Assembly: GCF_030506285.1 (NCBI RefSeq)
Contig: NZ_CP119422.1
Coordinates: 5,195,501 to 5,259,500 of the forward strand
Reading direction: 5' to 3'
From: Catalinimonas niigatensis
GTDB taxonomy: Bacteria > Bacteroidota > Bacteroidia > Cytophagales > Cyclobacteriaceae
DNA length: 64,000 bases
In this document: positions 45,487-54,753 of the stretch, one piece after another
Layout of the letters: each line of letters opens with the position of its first letter
Position numbering within the stretch: the first letter of the stretch is position 1
Notes under the pieces: model-generated
The model's input: the letters and a program-made list of their open reading frames with translations, nothing else
Database searches by the model: none
What the model was told of the DNA's origin: nothing
Program-made: the position numbers and the translations under genes

Positions 45487-48123
45487 TTATTCGCTTTCAG
45501 ATACAGCAGGTTCTACCTGCACTGTAGGCATGCTATCGATTGTGCCACTGTATATGGCGTTGAATACCAGCTTATAAGTAGCCCGGGGCTGACCTCTGAA
45601 TTGAGGACGGAACCCAAAAAGTACCACTGTTCCTTCACCATGTTGTACCCGTAAGGCAGCGGCTTTCCCTCCAATGGCTTTCTTCTCGCCCAATGCCCAT
45701 CCGCTCATCAGCAGATCGTCTTTGGCATAGCTCACCAAAGTTTCTACCGAAGGTTCCGGCGCTTTTTCAATGTCTTCTTTTCCTCCTTCTCCCTCACGCG
45801 ACTGTCTGACAATCTCGAAGGCACGGCTATGAGAAAACGAAGCGGCTACAGTATCCTGCATGCCATAAGCCAGGGGATGCTCTGTTTTTACAATGGCTTT
45901 GATGAGTGAACCAGGGATGAAAAAGTCTTTGCTAGCCAAGCTTGAAGTCACATTTTTTACCGGCAAACCAAATTGCTGAATGGCAAAGTCACTGGCTTCA
46001 TCAAAGGTAATTAATGTGCCTCCCTGCTCTATATAATTTTGCAAAGCAAGTGTACCTGCCAGTCCCATACCCCCGGTGTATTCATCTGGCATGGTATGAG
46101 GACTATGGCCATGCAGTATAGCCTGTGGACTTTGGTCTGGAATAATGATCGCATGGTACTGAGAAAGATCGGCCTCTCGAACATCTTGATCATGTAGTGT
46201 ATCGTAGACAAAGGCATACTGATCGAGCAACCAGCGGGTCCATCCTTCGTCCATATTGGCATCCCACGATTTGTAGAGACCTACTTTAGGCTGTTGTAAG
46301 GTATATAAACTAACTTCCGGCTTGGCATTTACAGCCTCAAAGTTCAGTCCCAGTTCTTCCGCCAGACCTTTGATGAATTGTTCGGTATTGCTTTGCTTTT
46401 CTACGATTATGGTTCCTGATTCCATATTTCCGGAAGCCTCGCTCAACCAGTGTACTTTTTCTCCCTCTGCCAGTAACTTGTTGACAGCCAGTGTACTGCT
46501 GTTTTCACGGTGGGAGAGCGCATAGCCGAAGCTGGCACTTGTCACTTTTCCTGTTGCTGGCTTTGCAAAATCTTGCAAAAGCTGAGTCTTGGCATCAAAA
46601 GCATCTTTTACTTTAGCTACTTCTACGCCCATTTGCATTGGGAGTGTCCAGCCAGCGAGGTCATAAGGAGTCTTGGGAGGGCCACCGGGATAAAGACGCT
46701 GATCCGGGTACTCCTGCTTTTCCATTAGATCTTTCACATAAGGACGGAATGCCTGTCCGCCATACAAAATGAAGTCTCCTTTTTTATAAGACTTGTTTTC
46801 CGCTGCAAAATCACGAGTGGCCTGATGTACTTCAACACCGCCCTGCATCAGTATATTGACCAGATTGTGGGCTTCACCACTGTCCCACTGCTCAGCAGGA
46901 ACAATATAAGCAAAGGTATCATCTTCTTTCTCTATGGCATCTCTACCCATTTTGTACATATCGTACAGCCATTTGTCTTTACGGTCGGCACCTATGCTGA
47001 GGGTCGCCATAGCGGCAGTGAGCATATATTCTACTGCACCCCGGAAGTGAGATGCTCCTCCTTTCCAGGGATCTGGATAATTAATGGCCGTACCGTCAGT
47101 AGGTATGCCATTCCCTACAGTTTTGGGTAATGAGTCAGGAGGATAAAAACGAGGAGTAGGTGTAGTATGTGCAGTTTCTGTCAGTATACCAATCTGATTA
47201 TGAAAATAAGGAGCAGTACGAAGGCCGCCATTCCACCACATGGTAAAAGTAACATCAGAGACTACACCGGGTTTGTTTTCACGGGCAAAGCGGCTGGCCA
47301 TCTCGTTGCCTACCATATTGACACCATGTACTACCCCCGGATGGATATGAGGGTTAACTGGCTTAGAGAAAGGAGGAATAAAAATACGAGTCCAGCGGGG
47401 CGAACTCTGGTGCTGGTTATGCACGATCTGAGGATACCATTCACGAAACAGTATGTTAGTTACTGCCCTGGTTTCCGGCTGGGTATTCATAAACCAATCG
47501 CGGTTATCGTCATGTCCTACATAATAATGATAAAGTACCGGAGGATTAGTCGTCTCATAAGGATTGTCCAGATTTTTCTTGTACCAATCGGCGACAATAT
47601 CCAGTCCGTCAGGGTTAATATTGGGCATAAGTAGAAAGATGACATTTTCCCTGATCTTCTTCATTTCAGAGGTTTCTTCAGTGGCTACCTTATAGGCCAG
47701 TTCAGGAGGAAACTGTGTGGCTGCTTTTTCGGTAGAGTGAATGCCTCCGTCTATCCAGACAATGGCTTTGCCCTCTTCGGCAAGTTGCTGGGCTTCTTCC
47801 TCCGAGATACGGGCTCGGGCCATTTTGGTGCTGATTTCTTTCCAGCGGTTGAGGTTTTTGAGGTTTTCTTCGCTGGAGATGAACATCAGGTACATGGGTT
47901 TACCCAATACACTGGTGCCAATCTGTTCCATCATGACTCGTTCACTTTTTTCATCCAGTAGTTTAAGATAATTAGTGATCTGGGTGTAATCAGCAATTTT
48001 ATAATCAGCTCCCATTTGAAATCCAATAATTTCTTCGGGTGAAGGAATTTTCTGGCTAAAAGCAGGCAAGAAGGAAGTGAAAGTAATGCACAGAAAAATC
48101 AAAGAATGTATAGGGTTTTTCAT
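45487..48123 (-). CDS. Exported M14-family zinc carboxypeptidase-like protein
   Basis: An 878-residue exported protein (Sec signal, cleavage near AFSQK). The first 400 residues form an M14 peptidase domain: GGIHSTEKAA with Zn ligands His129 and Glu132, NINPDGLDIVADWY, GHDDNRDWFMNTQPETRAV (substrate Arg region) and a later TETAHTTPTPRFYPP. The second half has a glutamine-amidotransferase-like segment (IIIPDQSP, GGTLITFDEASDF, GTVVLFGFRPQFRGQ), an arrangement known in large Bacteroidota M14 proteins. It probably trims peptides in the periplasm or outside the cell. First gene before the amidase. Confidence 0.92.
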   Translation of the reverse strand: MKNPIHSLIFLCITFTSFLPAFSQKIPSPEEIIGFQMGADYKIADYTQITNYLKLLDEKSERVMMEQIGTSVLGKPMYLMFISSEENLKNLNRWKEISTKMARARISEEEAQQLAEEGKAIVWIDGGIHSTEKAATQFPPELAYKVATEETSEMKKIRENVIFLLMPNINPDGLDIVADWYKKNLDNPYETTNPPVLYHYYVGHDDNRDWFMNTQPETRAVTNILFREWYPQIVHNQHQSSPRWTRIFIPPFSKPVNPHIHPGVVHGVNMVGNEMASRFARENKPGVVSDVTFTMWWNGGLRTAPYFHNQIGILTETAHTTPTPRFYPPDSLPKTVGNGIPTDGTAINYPDPWKGGASHFRGAVEYMLTAAMATLSIGADRKDKWLYDMYKMGRDAIEKEDDTFAYIVPAEQWDSGEAHNLVNILMQGGVEVHQATRDFAAENKSYKKGDFILYGGQAFRPYVKDLMEKQEYPDQRLYPGGPPKTPYDLAGWTLPMQMGVEVAKVKDAFDAKTQLLQDFAKPATGKVTSASFGYALSHRENSSTLAVNKLLAEGEKVHWLSEASGNMESGTIIVEKQSNTEQFIKGLAEELGLNFEAVNAKPEVSLYTLQQPKVGLYKSWDANMDEGWTRWLLDQYAFVYDTLHDQDVREADLSQYHAIIIPDQSPQAILHGHSPHTMPDEYTGGMGLAGTLALQNYIEQGGTLITFDEASDFAIQQFGLPVKNVTSSLASKDFFIPGSLIKAIVKTEHPLAYGMQDTVAASFSHSRAFEIVRQSREGEGGKEDIEKAPEPSVETLVSYAKDDLLMSGWALGEKKAIGGKAAALRVQHGEGTVVLFGFRPQFRGQPRATYKLVFNAIYSGTIDSMPTVQVEPAVSESE

Positions 48124-48187
48124 ATGAAAGCAGTGTAAAATTTTACTTATTTGTAAAAAACATGAATTAAATAAATTCTCTGTTGAG

Positions 48188-48343
48188 ATGAAAATATATC
48201 TTGCGTGTAAAAGACTTTTTGTGATTTTCTCAGGTAGCTTAGGTATATTTACAGCATATAATGGGATGCTACAGGTAACAGGATTGGATAAAAAGCATCA
48301 GTTAAAGTTCTCTATGGAAGAAGAGGAGACAATAAAACAATAA
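48188..48343 (+). CDS. Possible 51-residue small membrane protein
   Basis: An ATG-started frame of 51 codons between the M14 gene and the histidine kinase: a basic N-terminus (KIYLACKRL), a hydrophobic segment LFVIFSGSLGIFTAYNG, and a charged tail ending EEEETIKQ. The layout (positive-hydrophobic-acidic) resembles small single-span proteins. No homologue is recognised and no ribosome site is evident, so this could be chance. Confidence 0.35.
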   Translation: MKIYLACKRLFVIFSGSLGIFTAYNGMLQVTGLDKKHQLKFSMEEEETIKQ

Positions 48344-48419
48344 TTTTATAATAGTGAAATTCCTCAGAGAATCAATTACTTTAGTAGATTAAGTGTCTAT
48401 ACAATAAAATATAGCTGTA

Positions 48420-49748
48420 TTGAATAAAAGGAGTCAAGGCCAATCTTTCCTGAAAATTAGCCAAGAAGAAAGACAAAAATTTCTCCTATATAATTATGCA
48501 GAAGATAAGTACACCTTTGGAATGGGAGCGCTCCTAGGCGCACTGATTCATCTTTTTTTTATTCCGATAGAATATGCAAGAGTATTAGAATTTGATTCTG
48601 CTTTTTTATTTCGTGTACTGACAATAGTACTGTATTTTGGCATATTCCTGATCTTAAAAAACCATAATGGATCAGTCAAAAGCTTCCAAATCCTTGCAGC
48701 GCTTTTTATTCTGCTGGCTTCAGTACTGTGCATAGCAAATGATTATTTTGCAAATGTCTATCCCCTTTACTTAGTTAATATACTGATAGCGCTTATCATC
48801 TTTTTATACATCCTTAGTGGTTTGTATTTTAGCCTTGGCTTGCTTACCAATCTTATTATTTTAACTGTATTTACTATTTATGCCTTGAGAATGGAGGAAG
48901 AAAACAAATACTTGCTCCAGGAACTACCTGACTTGATTAGCTTATCCGTACTGGCAGCTTTTTCTGGTTATCTCGTACAAAAAAACAGGTATAACAGATA
49001 TCAGCAGTCTCTCCTTATCGAAAAGCAGTATGCTGAAATTCGTAAAGAGCACGACGAATATCAGAAGCTGAATACAGTAAAAGACCGCCTGCTTTCTATT
49101 CTCTCTCATGATGTAAGGTCACCACTAGATTCTTTACAGGGATTTGTTCATTTATTGGAAAATAAGCTCTTAAATAAAGAGGAAATTGATGAATTGCTAC
49201 CTGCACTAAAAGCAAAGCTCAGCCGTACTACCGAGTTTGTAGGACATACTTTGCTTTGGACTAAAAATCAGATAGGGGGTTTCTCTCCTCACTTGCTTAC
49301 GATGAACGTAAATGATTTGCTGCAAAAAACGCTTGATCTGTATGAACATCATATCCGGGAAAAAGACCTTCAGGTAACTATCCAATGCTCGGATGATTTG
49401 CATATCAAAACGGATGAGGAAATGGCTTATATCGTAGCCAGAAATCTGCTGAACAATGCAATCAAGTTCACGCCCAGAGGCAAGGCTATTGTACTGACAG
49501 CAGAGGAAAATAAAGATGAGGTGAAGATAAGTGTGATTGATGAGGGTATCGGTATTTCTGATGAACAGATTGAACATATCTTTAATGTTATTCAACAGCC
49601 TACCTTAGGTACAAGGGGAGAGAAAGGGACAGGCTTAGGTTTAAGCCTGAGCAAAGAATTTATGGAAAAGATCGGCGGAGACCTGACTATCGAATCCAAT
49701 CAACCCAAAGCCGGTACTGCCTGCCACATGATTTTTCCTAAAGCATAA
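48420..49748 (+). CDS. Membrane sensor histidine kinase
   Basis: A 442-residue kinase from a TTG start. Residues 33-185 contain about six hydrophobic helices with only short loops, forming an integral-membrane sensor with no periplasmic domain. Then a coiled linker, the HisKA box LLSILSHDVRSPLDSLQGF (phospho-acceptor His230), N-box ARNLLNNAIKF (341-350), G1 VIDEGIGIS and G2 EKGTGLGLSLS. All catalytic elements are present. No response regulator is adjacent, so it is an orphan kinase; the signal is unknown. Confidence 0.92.
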   Translation: MNKRSQGQSFLKISQEERQKFLLYNYAEDKYTFGMGALLGALIHLFFIPIEYARVLEFDSAFLFRVLTIVLYFGIFLILKNHNGSVKSFQILAALFILLASVLCIANDYFANVYPLYLVNILIALIIFLYILSGLYFSLGLLTNLIILTVFTIYALRMEEENKYLLQELPDLISLSVLAAFSGYLVQKNRYNRYQQSLLIEKQYAEIRKEHDEYQKLNTVKDRLLSILSHDVRSPLDSLQGFVHLLENKLLNKEEIDELLPALKAKLSRTTEFVGHTLLWTKNQIGGFSPHLLTMNVNDLLQKTLDLYEHHIREKDLQVTIQCSDDLHIKTDEEMAYIVARNLLNNAIKFTPRGKAIVLTAEENKDEVKISVIDEGIGISDEQIEHIFNVIQQPTLGTRGEKGTGLGLSLSKEFMEKIGGDLTIESNQPKAGTACHMIFPKA

Positions 49749-49937
49749 ACTCTCTTAAGTTTGCTCTCAGAAAGCAAGCTGACATATGATCTACACAAAA
49801 TCGATTTTTCTTTGCAATCAGCAGTGTAAAAAAAACTTTAATTTTACCATCAGCTTTCTAAAAATTGGCCTACATTTCAAATTGAAGAGCTTGGATTTCT
49901 TTCGCAGAAGCAGGCAGTATTTCATGGTGAACAAATT

Positions 49938-50735
49938 ATGAACATTACCCAACCTGAAATAAGAACAGTCAATGTGATACGCTATGTCACGCCCTTGCGA
50001 GAAGGTGGTTCTCTGCCTGCCCTGGTGGAGGCTGATGATGAGTTTTTGTATGTACTGAAATTTCGTGGCGCAGGTCAGGGGGCAAAAGCCCTGATTGCTG
50101 AACTCATTGCCGGAGAAATTGCCCGAACTTTAGGTTTCAAGGTGCCGGAAATTGTATTTGCCCAGCTTGATGCTAGTTTCGGACGTACTGAAGGAGATGA
50201 GGAGATACAGGATTTGCTCCGTGCCAGTGAAGGCCTGAACCTGGGGCTGCATTATCTTTCCGGCTCCATTACTTTCAATGCTTTGGTAAATCCTGTGGAT
50301 GCAATGTTGGCTTCACAGATTGTTTGGTTTGATAGCCTGGTCATGAACGTAGATCGTACCCCCCGTAACACCAATATGCTGATCTGGCATAAAGAACTGT
50401 GGCTTATTGATCATGGTGCATCTTTTTACTTTCATCATGCGTGGCAAGATGTGGAACAACAGGCATTGAGACCTTTTACTCATGTCAAAGACCATGTATT
50501 GCTTCCTCTGGCAACTAAATTAGAAACAGTGGATACTCTTTTCAAATCTATGCTTGATGCTGAGCGTATTCGTTCTATTGTCTCTCTGATCCCGGATGAG
50601 TGGCTGATAGAAGATTCTCCTTTTGAATCACTCACAGAACACAGACAGGCTTATCGTCATTTTTTGGAAACCCGAATTTCTCATACTGAAGTTTTTATAA
50701 AAGAAGCACAAAATGCAAGGAAAGCACTTGTTTGA
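49938..50735 (+). CDS. HipA-like kinase domain protein
   Basis: A 265-residue protein of the stand-alone HipA-like family (sometimes misnamed aminotransferase class I/II). Visible: EADDEFLYVLKFRGAGQG (nucleotide-binding Lys), AELIAGEIARTLGFKVPEI, WFDSLVMNVDRTPRNTNMLI (catalytic-loop-like NxDR) and LWLIDHGASFYF (metal-binding Asp analogue). It lacks the N-terminal subdomain of true HipA toxins and no HipB-like antitoxin precedes it. Its end overlaps the DUF3037 gene by 23 bases, a conserved pairing in many bacteria by recollection. The phosphorylation target is unknown. Confidence 0.85.
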   Translation: MNITQPEIRTVNVIRYVTPLREGGSLPALVEADDEFLYVLKFRGAGQGAKALIAELIAGEIARTLGFKVPEIVFAQLDASFGRTEGDEEIQDLLRASEGLNLGLHYLSGSITFNALVNPVDAMLASQIVWFDSLVMNVDRTPRNTNMLIWHKELWLIDHGASFYFHHAWQDVEQQALRPFTHVKDHVLLPLATKLETVDTLFKSMLDAERIRSIVSLIPDEWLIEDSPFESLTEHRQAYRHFLETRISHTEVFIKEAQNARKALV

Positions 50736-51096
50736 GTATGCAGTAATTCGTGTCATGCCACGTGTGGAACGGGAAGAGTTTATCAATGTAGGTGTCATTC
50801 TGTATTGTGCTAAACAGAATTTTTTGCAAACAGCATATACCCTCAATAAAGACCGGTTGCTGGCCTTTTCTGCGGCCATTGATATACAGGAACTGGAAGA
50901 ACGTATGCAACTCTTCCAGCAGATTTGTAAAGGAGGGAAAGAAGGAGGTTCGATTGGTCAGCTACCCATGGCTTCTCGTTTTCGCTGGCTTACCTCAAGT
51001 TGTAGTACCATTGTTCAAACCTCGCCTGTACATCCTGGCTTATGTGATGATTCCCGGGAAACACTGGATAGGCTACTTGAGCAACTGGTCCTTTGA
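50713..51096 (+). CDS. DUF3037 domain protein
   Basis: A 127-residue protein of the DUF3037 family: FEYAVIRVMPRVEREEFINVGVIL (in two parts), ILYCAKQNFLQTAY, then SRFRWLTSSCSTIVQTSPVH and the closing LDRLLEQLVL, which covers the entire family length. The ATG at 50713 lies inside the last 23 bases of the HipA-like gene, implying translational coupling. Function unknown; partnership with the kinase-like protein is inferred from coupling. Confidence 0.9.
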   Translation: MQGKHLFEYAVIRVMPRVEREEFINVGVILYCAKQNFLQTAYTLNKDRLLAFSAAIDIQELEERMQLFQQICKGGKEGGSIGQLPMASRFRWLTSSCSTIVQTSPVHPGLCDDSRETLDRLLEQLVL

Positions 51097-51293
51097 AAGC
51101 AAGTCATTTTATATTCCATGTATCAGTTCTTTATCCTCACACTTGAAAAGCTATATCTATGCTGTCTTATTAAGTAAGAAGATTAAAGTTGTTATAATTC
51201 AATTTTACATGTAAAAAATACTATTACATGCGTAGTGTATGTGCATTAATTTGCCTTTTTATCAGCAAAAGAAAGAGCTACTTGCTGCTGTAA

Positions 51294-51875
51294 ATGTTAA
51301 ACTATTTTCTTCTTATTTACATGAGACAGTTAACAACAGTTATTCTAATAGCCATAAGCACTACTTTGCATGCGCAAAGTTTGAACAAAAATTGGGAAAA
51401 TGAGCTAAACGCTTCTCTTCGGCAGTTTATGCAGTGCGGGAATAGTGAGGATGACTCCTCTCCCTGTCATCGCTTTGCAGGAGAATCTTTAAAGACGGTG
51501 TATAAAATTAACGACTTTTATTCCAGTGAAAAAGAAAGATACATGTTGGTTACCGAAATTTATGATTTTCTGGAGAACAACAGTGAGTGGACTTTGCTGG
51601 GCAAAGGATATGACCAAAATGCCTTAAATGATGCACAAAAGTATGCTAATGCAAATAAAGCGGTAGTTGCCGTAATGAAGGGAAAAGAGTATGGTCATAT
51701 GGTACTTATCTTACCTGGCGAATTAGAAGCCTCAGGTTCCTGGAGTCAGAAAGTGCCCAATTCAGCTTCATTTTTCACGCATCAGGCAGATAAATCCTTT
51801 ATCAATAAAAAGCTATCCTATGCTTTTACCCCCAGTGACCAGGGGCATATTTTATTGTATGGAAGAAAGTACTAA
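51294..51875 (+). CDS. Exported protein with possible cysteine-peptidase-like fold
   Basis: A 193-residue frame; the ATG at 51321 gives a clean signal (LTTVILIAISTTLHAQS), the one at 51294 lengthens it. The mature part has SPCHRFAGESLKTVYKINDFY, where a Cys begins a helix, and later YGHMVLILPGE with a His opening a strand, followed by SGSWSQKVPNSASFF. This Cys-helix/His-strand order resembles NlpC/P60, CHAP and amidase-effector folds, but the family was not firmly recognised. Hydrolysis of peptidoglycan is only a hypothesis. A strong terminator follows. Confidence 0.65.
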   Translation: MLNYFLLIYMRQLTTVILIAISTTLHAQSLNKNWENELNASLRQFMQCGNSEDDSSPCHRFAGESLKTVYKINDFYSSEKERYMLVTEIYDFLENNSEWTLLGKGYDQNALNDAQKYANANKAVVAVMKGKEYGHMVLILPGELEASGSWSQKVPNSASFFTHQADKSFINKKLSYAFTPSDQGHILLYGRKY

Positions 51876-51939
51876 CAGTACATACAAATGATGCATAGAT
51901 AGTTAAACGAATATATTCTTACCCAAACTGAGTCAATCT

Positions 51940-51968
51940 ACTCTATCCTATCAGGATAGAGTTTTTTT
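51940..51968 (+). terminator. Intrinsic terminator
   Basis: ACTCTATCCT (51940-51949) pairs perfectly with AGGATAGAGT (51953-51962) around a 3-base loop, followed by seven T. Ends the 51294 transcript. Confidence 0.93.
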
Positions 51969-52168
51969 ATGCGAAATTACGATTTGCCTGATCGATATCT
52001 TACCAGCTTTACCCTTTTGTAGGTAGAGCAAATACCGGATTGAGGGTAGTAAAAATCCTGCACTACAGGTATAGTACAGCAATGGGATTGTGCTGAATTT
52101 TGTCACGATATACATGCAATAAGTGCATGTTTCATTTGATCAACATTAACCCATTAAAATTTTTGACA

Positions 52169-52726
52169 ATGAAAAAGCTGTTTTTTCTTTTAAGTTTTGT
52201 TACCATACTATCTACCAGCTGTAAAGACGATGATACACAATCTGAGCAGTGGGATGATTCCCCACGGACCGAAGTGCCGAGTGACCTTACCAATGCCATC
52301 TGGCAGGTAGGCAGTATTTCTTTTGGCAACTTTTGGGATGATCAGGGACAATATGTAGGTGCCGGTCATGATGGAGCCATCCGCTATTATTTTAAAGGAG
52401 ATGGTACCTATGAAATGTATTCCTACATCAGTGTGCGTAGCTATAACTGCCTTACTCAATCTTATACCTATATGAAAGGTACAGTGGAAGTCAATGGCGA
52501 TAAAATTACTTTTCATCCGGTAGAAGGTAAATACAAAGGTGCCGACAACTGTGCTAGCTCGAATAATTTTGAACGCCCGATAAAAGAAGATGAGAAGTCA
52601 AAATTTGCCAAAACTTACCAGTGGGAAGTGGCCGAAGGAAACGATGGCGAAACCCACTTATACATGCTAGAGGATGGTTTGGCTGCTGAGCCAGAAAACA
52701 TTCTTATCTACGACAATGAAATGTGA
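52169..52726 (+). CDS. Lipocalin-like lipoprotein, hypothetical
   Basis: A 185-residue lipoprotein from the ATG at 52169 (signal KKLFFLLSFVTILSTSC, lipobox Cys near 18); the frame opens further upstream without a plausible start. The mature domain is beta-rich: TNAIWQVGSISFGNFWDDQG, YYFKGDGTYEMYSYISVRSY, YTYMKGTVEVNGDKITFHPV and YQWEVAEGNDGETHLYML, resembling lipocalin-like domains that compute a residual fit around a small barrel. No catalytic residues. Ends in a strong terminator. Ligand unknown. Confidence 0.8.
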   Translation: MKKLFFLLSFVTILSTSCKDDDTQSEQWDDSPRTEVPSDLTNAIWQVGSISFGNFWDDQGQYVGAGHDGAIRYYFKGDGTYEMYSYISVRSYNCLTQSYTYMKGTVEVNGDKITFHPVEGKYKGADNCASSNNFERPIKEDEKSKFAKTYQWEVAEGNDGETHLYMLEDGLAAEPENILIYDNEM

Positions 52727-52761
52727 TTCGGAGCGATTTGCAGGAATAAGCCTATGAAAAA

Positions 52762-52810
52762 AAGAAAGGCTTGCTTGCTTATCGTAGCTATGCCTTTCTT
52801 AATTTTTTTT
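52762..52810 (+). terminator. Intrinsic terminator
   Basis: AAGAAAGGC (52762-52770) pairs perfectly with GCCTTTCTT (52792-52800), followed by eight T at 52803-52810. The 21-base loop is long but the stem and T-run are convincing. Confidence 0.8.
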
Positions 52811-52879
52811 GGTAACATTTAAATTCGGTAAATGTATGGGATTTCTTGTAATTTCAGGGCAAACCAAAAACAACCTACA

Positions 52880-53731
52880 ATGAAATACACAAGAAAAAGC
52901 TTTCTACAACTGCTGGGACTAGGGGCCCTGGCTACCACTTCAACAGTAAGTTTTGCTGCTCAATCTTTGAAGAGTAACATCCATCCTGTTGCTGCCTCAC
53001 CGCTTAAGCTAGGTATAGCATCTTACTCATTGCGCAGCCTTTCTTTGGATGAAGTTATTGCAGTATCAAAGCGTCTTCAACTCAATTCGGTTTGTCTGAA
53101 AAGCATGCACCTGCCTTTGGATACTTCTCCGAAAGAATTGAAAGCGATGGCAAAAAAAGTCAAAGATGCCGGTCTGGATTTGTATGCTGCCGGGGTGATC
53201 TATATGAAATCAGCGGATGAGGTAAACCAGGCGTTTGATTATGCAAAAACAGCCGGTCTGAAAATGATCGTGGGTGTGCCTAACCATGACTTATTACCTC
53301 TGGTAGAAAAGAAAGTAAAAGAAACAGATATCAAGTTGGCCATTCATAACCATGGCCCGGGAGATGATGTATATCCCAGCCCGGACAGCGTATATGAAAA
53401 AATCAAAAACCTGGATAAGCGTATCGGCTTATGCATTGACATCGGCCATACCTTCCGAATTGGTCAGGACCCGGCGGAAAAAGCCAAACAGTATGCTGAG
53501 CGTTTGTATGATATCCACCTCAAAGATGTGGATGGCACCGGAGCAGAAGGCGAAACCCTGGAACTGGGCAGAGGAGTCATGGACATTCCTGCATTTTTGA
53601 GTGCATTGCAGGCGATCAACTACACAGGAGTGGTTGGCCTGGAATACGAAAAAGATGGCGATGATCCCGTACCCGGCTTGGCCGAATCTGTAGGCTATGC
53701 CCGGGGTGTGATGTCTGCCCTGAATGTCTGA
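52880..53731 (+). CDS. Exported sugar phosphate isomerase/epimerase-like TIM barrel
   Basis: A 283-residue TIM barrel from the ATG at 52880, with an N-terminal signal reading KYTRKSFLQLLGLGALATTS, close to a Tat signal but with RK in place of RR. Barrel segments: KLGIASYSLRSLSLDEVIAV, LDLYAAGVIYM, LKMIVGVPNHDLL, IKLAIHNHGPGDDVYPSPDS, IGLCIDIGHTFRIGQDP, LYDIHLKDVDG and VVGLEYEKDGDDP. Metal-binding Glu, His and Asp positions appear conserved. It is a distant paralogue of the 3908 gene. Family members often accompany DUF1080 glycosidases in 3-keto-sugar breakdown, and one lies at 55794. Confidence 0.88.
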   Translation: MKYTRKSFLQLLGLGALATTSTVSFAAQSLKSNIHPVAASPLKLGIASYSLRSLSLDEVIAVSKRLQLNSVCLKSMHLPLDTSPKELKAMAKKVKDAGLDLYAAGVIYMKSADEVNQAFDYAKTAGLKMIVGVPNHDLLPLVEKKVKETDIKLAIHNHGPGDDVYPSPDSVYEKIKNLDKRIGLCIDIGHTFRIGQDPAEKAKQYAERLYDIHLKDVDGTGAEGETLELGRGVMDIPAFLSALQAINYTGVVGLEYEKDGDDPVPGLAESVGYARGVMSALNV

Positions 53732-53743
53732 TGATTATTGCGA

Positions 53744-53790
53744 AAGGAGTGCTGATGAACTCATGAAAGTGAGTATATTGAGCGCTCCTT
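53744..53790 (+). terminator. Possible terminator
   Basis: AAGGAGTGC (53744-53752) pairs with GCGCTCCTT (53782-53790) at 8 of 9 positions, followed by TTAGTTTTAATT. The loop is 29 bases, so confidence is moderate. Confidence 0.5.
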
Positions 53791-53829
53791 AGTTTTAATT
53801 ATTCATCATCTTTATTTTTAAACTTATCC

Positions 53830-54570
53830 ATGAAAATACTGCCCATCATCATTTCCTTATTACTGTTTAACATATTTACACTCCACGCACAACAAAAACG
53901 AGAACTCATCAAAATCTCCGAAGACCTGGAAATCATCCCTCTTACCGATAAGAGTTTTATCCATGTTTCTTATGCTACTTATCCTTCCTTCGGGCGAGTG
54001 GCCTGTAATGGTTTACTCTATATCAATCAGAACGAAGCGGTGGTGATGGATACGCCTACCAATGATGAAATCTCGGAGCAATTGCTGGCTTGGATTGCAG
54101 AAAAATTTCCCGAAACTAAAGTGACTAGTGTGGTCATTAATCATTTTCACGAGGATTGCCTGGGAGGCCTGAATGCTTTTCATGCTGCCGGGGCTAAATC
54201 CTATGCCTCCAGGCTGACCTGCACGCTGGCTAAGGAGAATGGAGCAGTCGTCCCACAAATCGCTTTTGACAAAAAAATGAAGATCAAAATAGGAGATCAA
54301 GAGGTAGTCTGCGATTTTTTGGGAGAAGCCCATACCCGGGATAATATTGTCACCTGGGTTCCGGAAGAAAAAATTCTCTTCGGAGGCTGCATGGTCAAAT
54401 CTGTGGATGCTACCAAAGGAAATCTTGAAGACGCCAATGTAGAGGAGTGGTCAAATACCATTGGCAAAGTAAGAAGCAAATATAAAAAAGCTACAGTCAT
54501 CATTCCCGGCCACGGTGAAGCCGGAGGTTTGGAACTACTGGATTATACCATTCAACTTTTTACTCTATAA
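53830..54570 (+). CDS. Subclass B1 metallo-beta-lactamase
   Basis: A 246-residue exported metallo-hydrolase (Sec signal, cleavage near LHAQQ). All B1 zinc ligands are present: HFHED at residues 105-109 (His105, His107, Asp109), His168 in GEAHTRDN, Cys187 in FGGCMVK and His228 in PGHGE. Lys190 and Asn198 (GNL) correspond to the B1 residues Lys224 and Asn233 that hold the beta-lactam carboxylate. Family enzymes hydrolyse penicillins, cephalosporins and often carbapenems. The gene is embedded in a chromosomal run with no mobile sequences nearby, so it is probably intrinsic. Activity is inferred, not shown. Confidence 0.93.
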   Translation: MKILPIIISLLLFNIFTLHAQQKRELIKISEDLEIIPLTDKSFIHVSYATYPSFGRVACNGLLYINQNEAVVMDTPTNDEISEQLLAWIAEKFPETKVTSVVINHFHEDCLGGLNAFHAAGAKSYASRLTCTLAKENGAVVPQIAFDKKMKIKIGDQEVVCDFLGEAHTRDNIVTWVPEEKILFGGCMVKSVDATKGNLEDANVEEWSNTIGKVRSKYKKATVIIPGHGEAGGLELLDYTIQLFTL

Positions 54571-54753
54571 ATAAAGCAGATAAACTTATAAGAGACGTAG
54601 TAACCTTTGATAAGCATTACATTTCAGCTTCAAAAGTGAATTGATACTGTACCTGGGCCGATCATGCATTCTTTTAAAATATGCCATCAAGCTGTTTCTA
54701 ATCCTATCTGTCTTTATATTTACCTCTTTACTTATTGATAATTTTCCAAAAAA

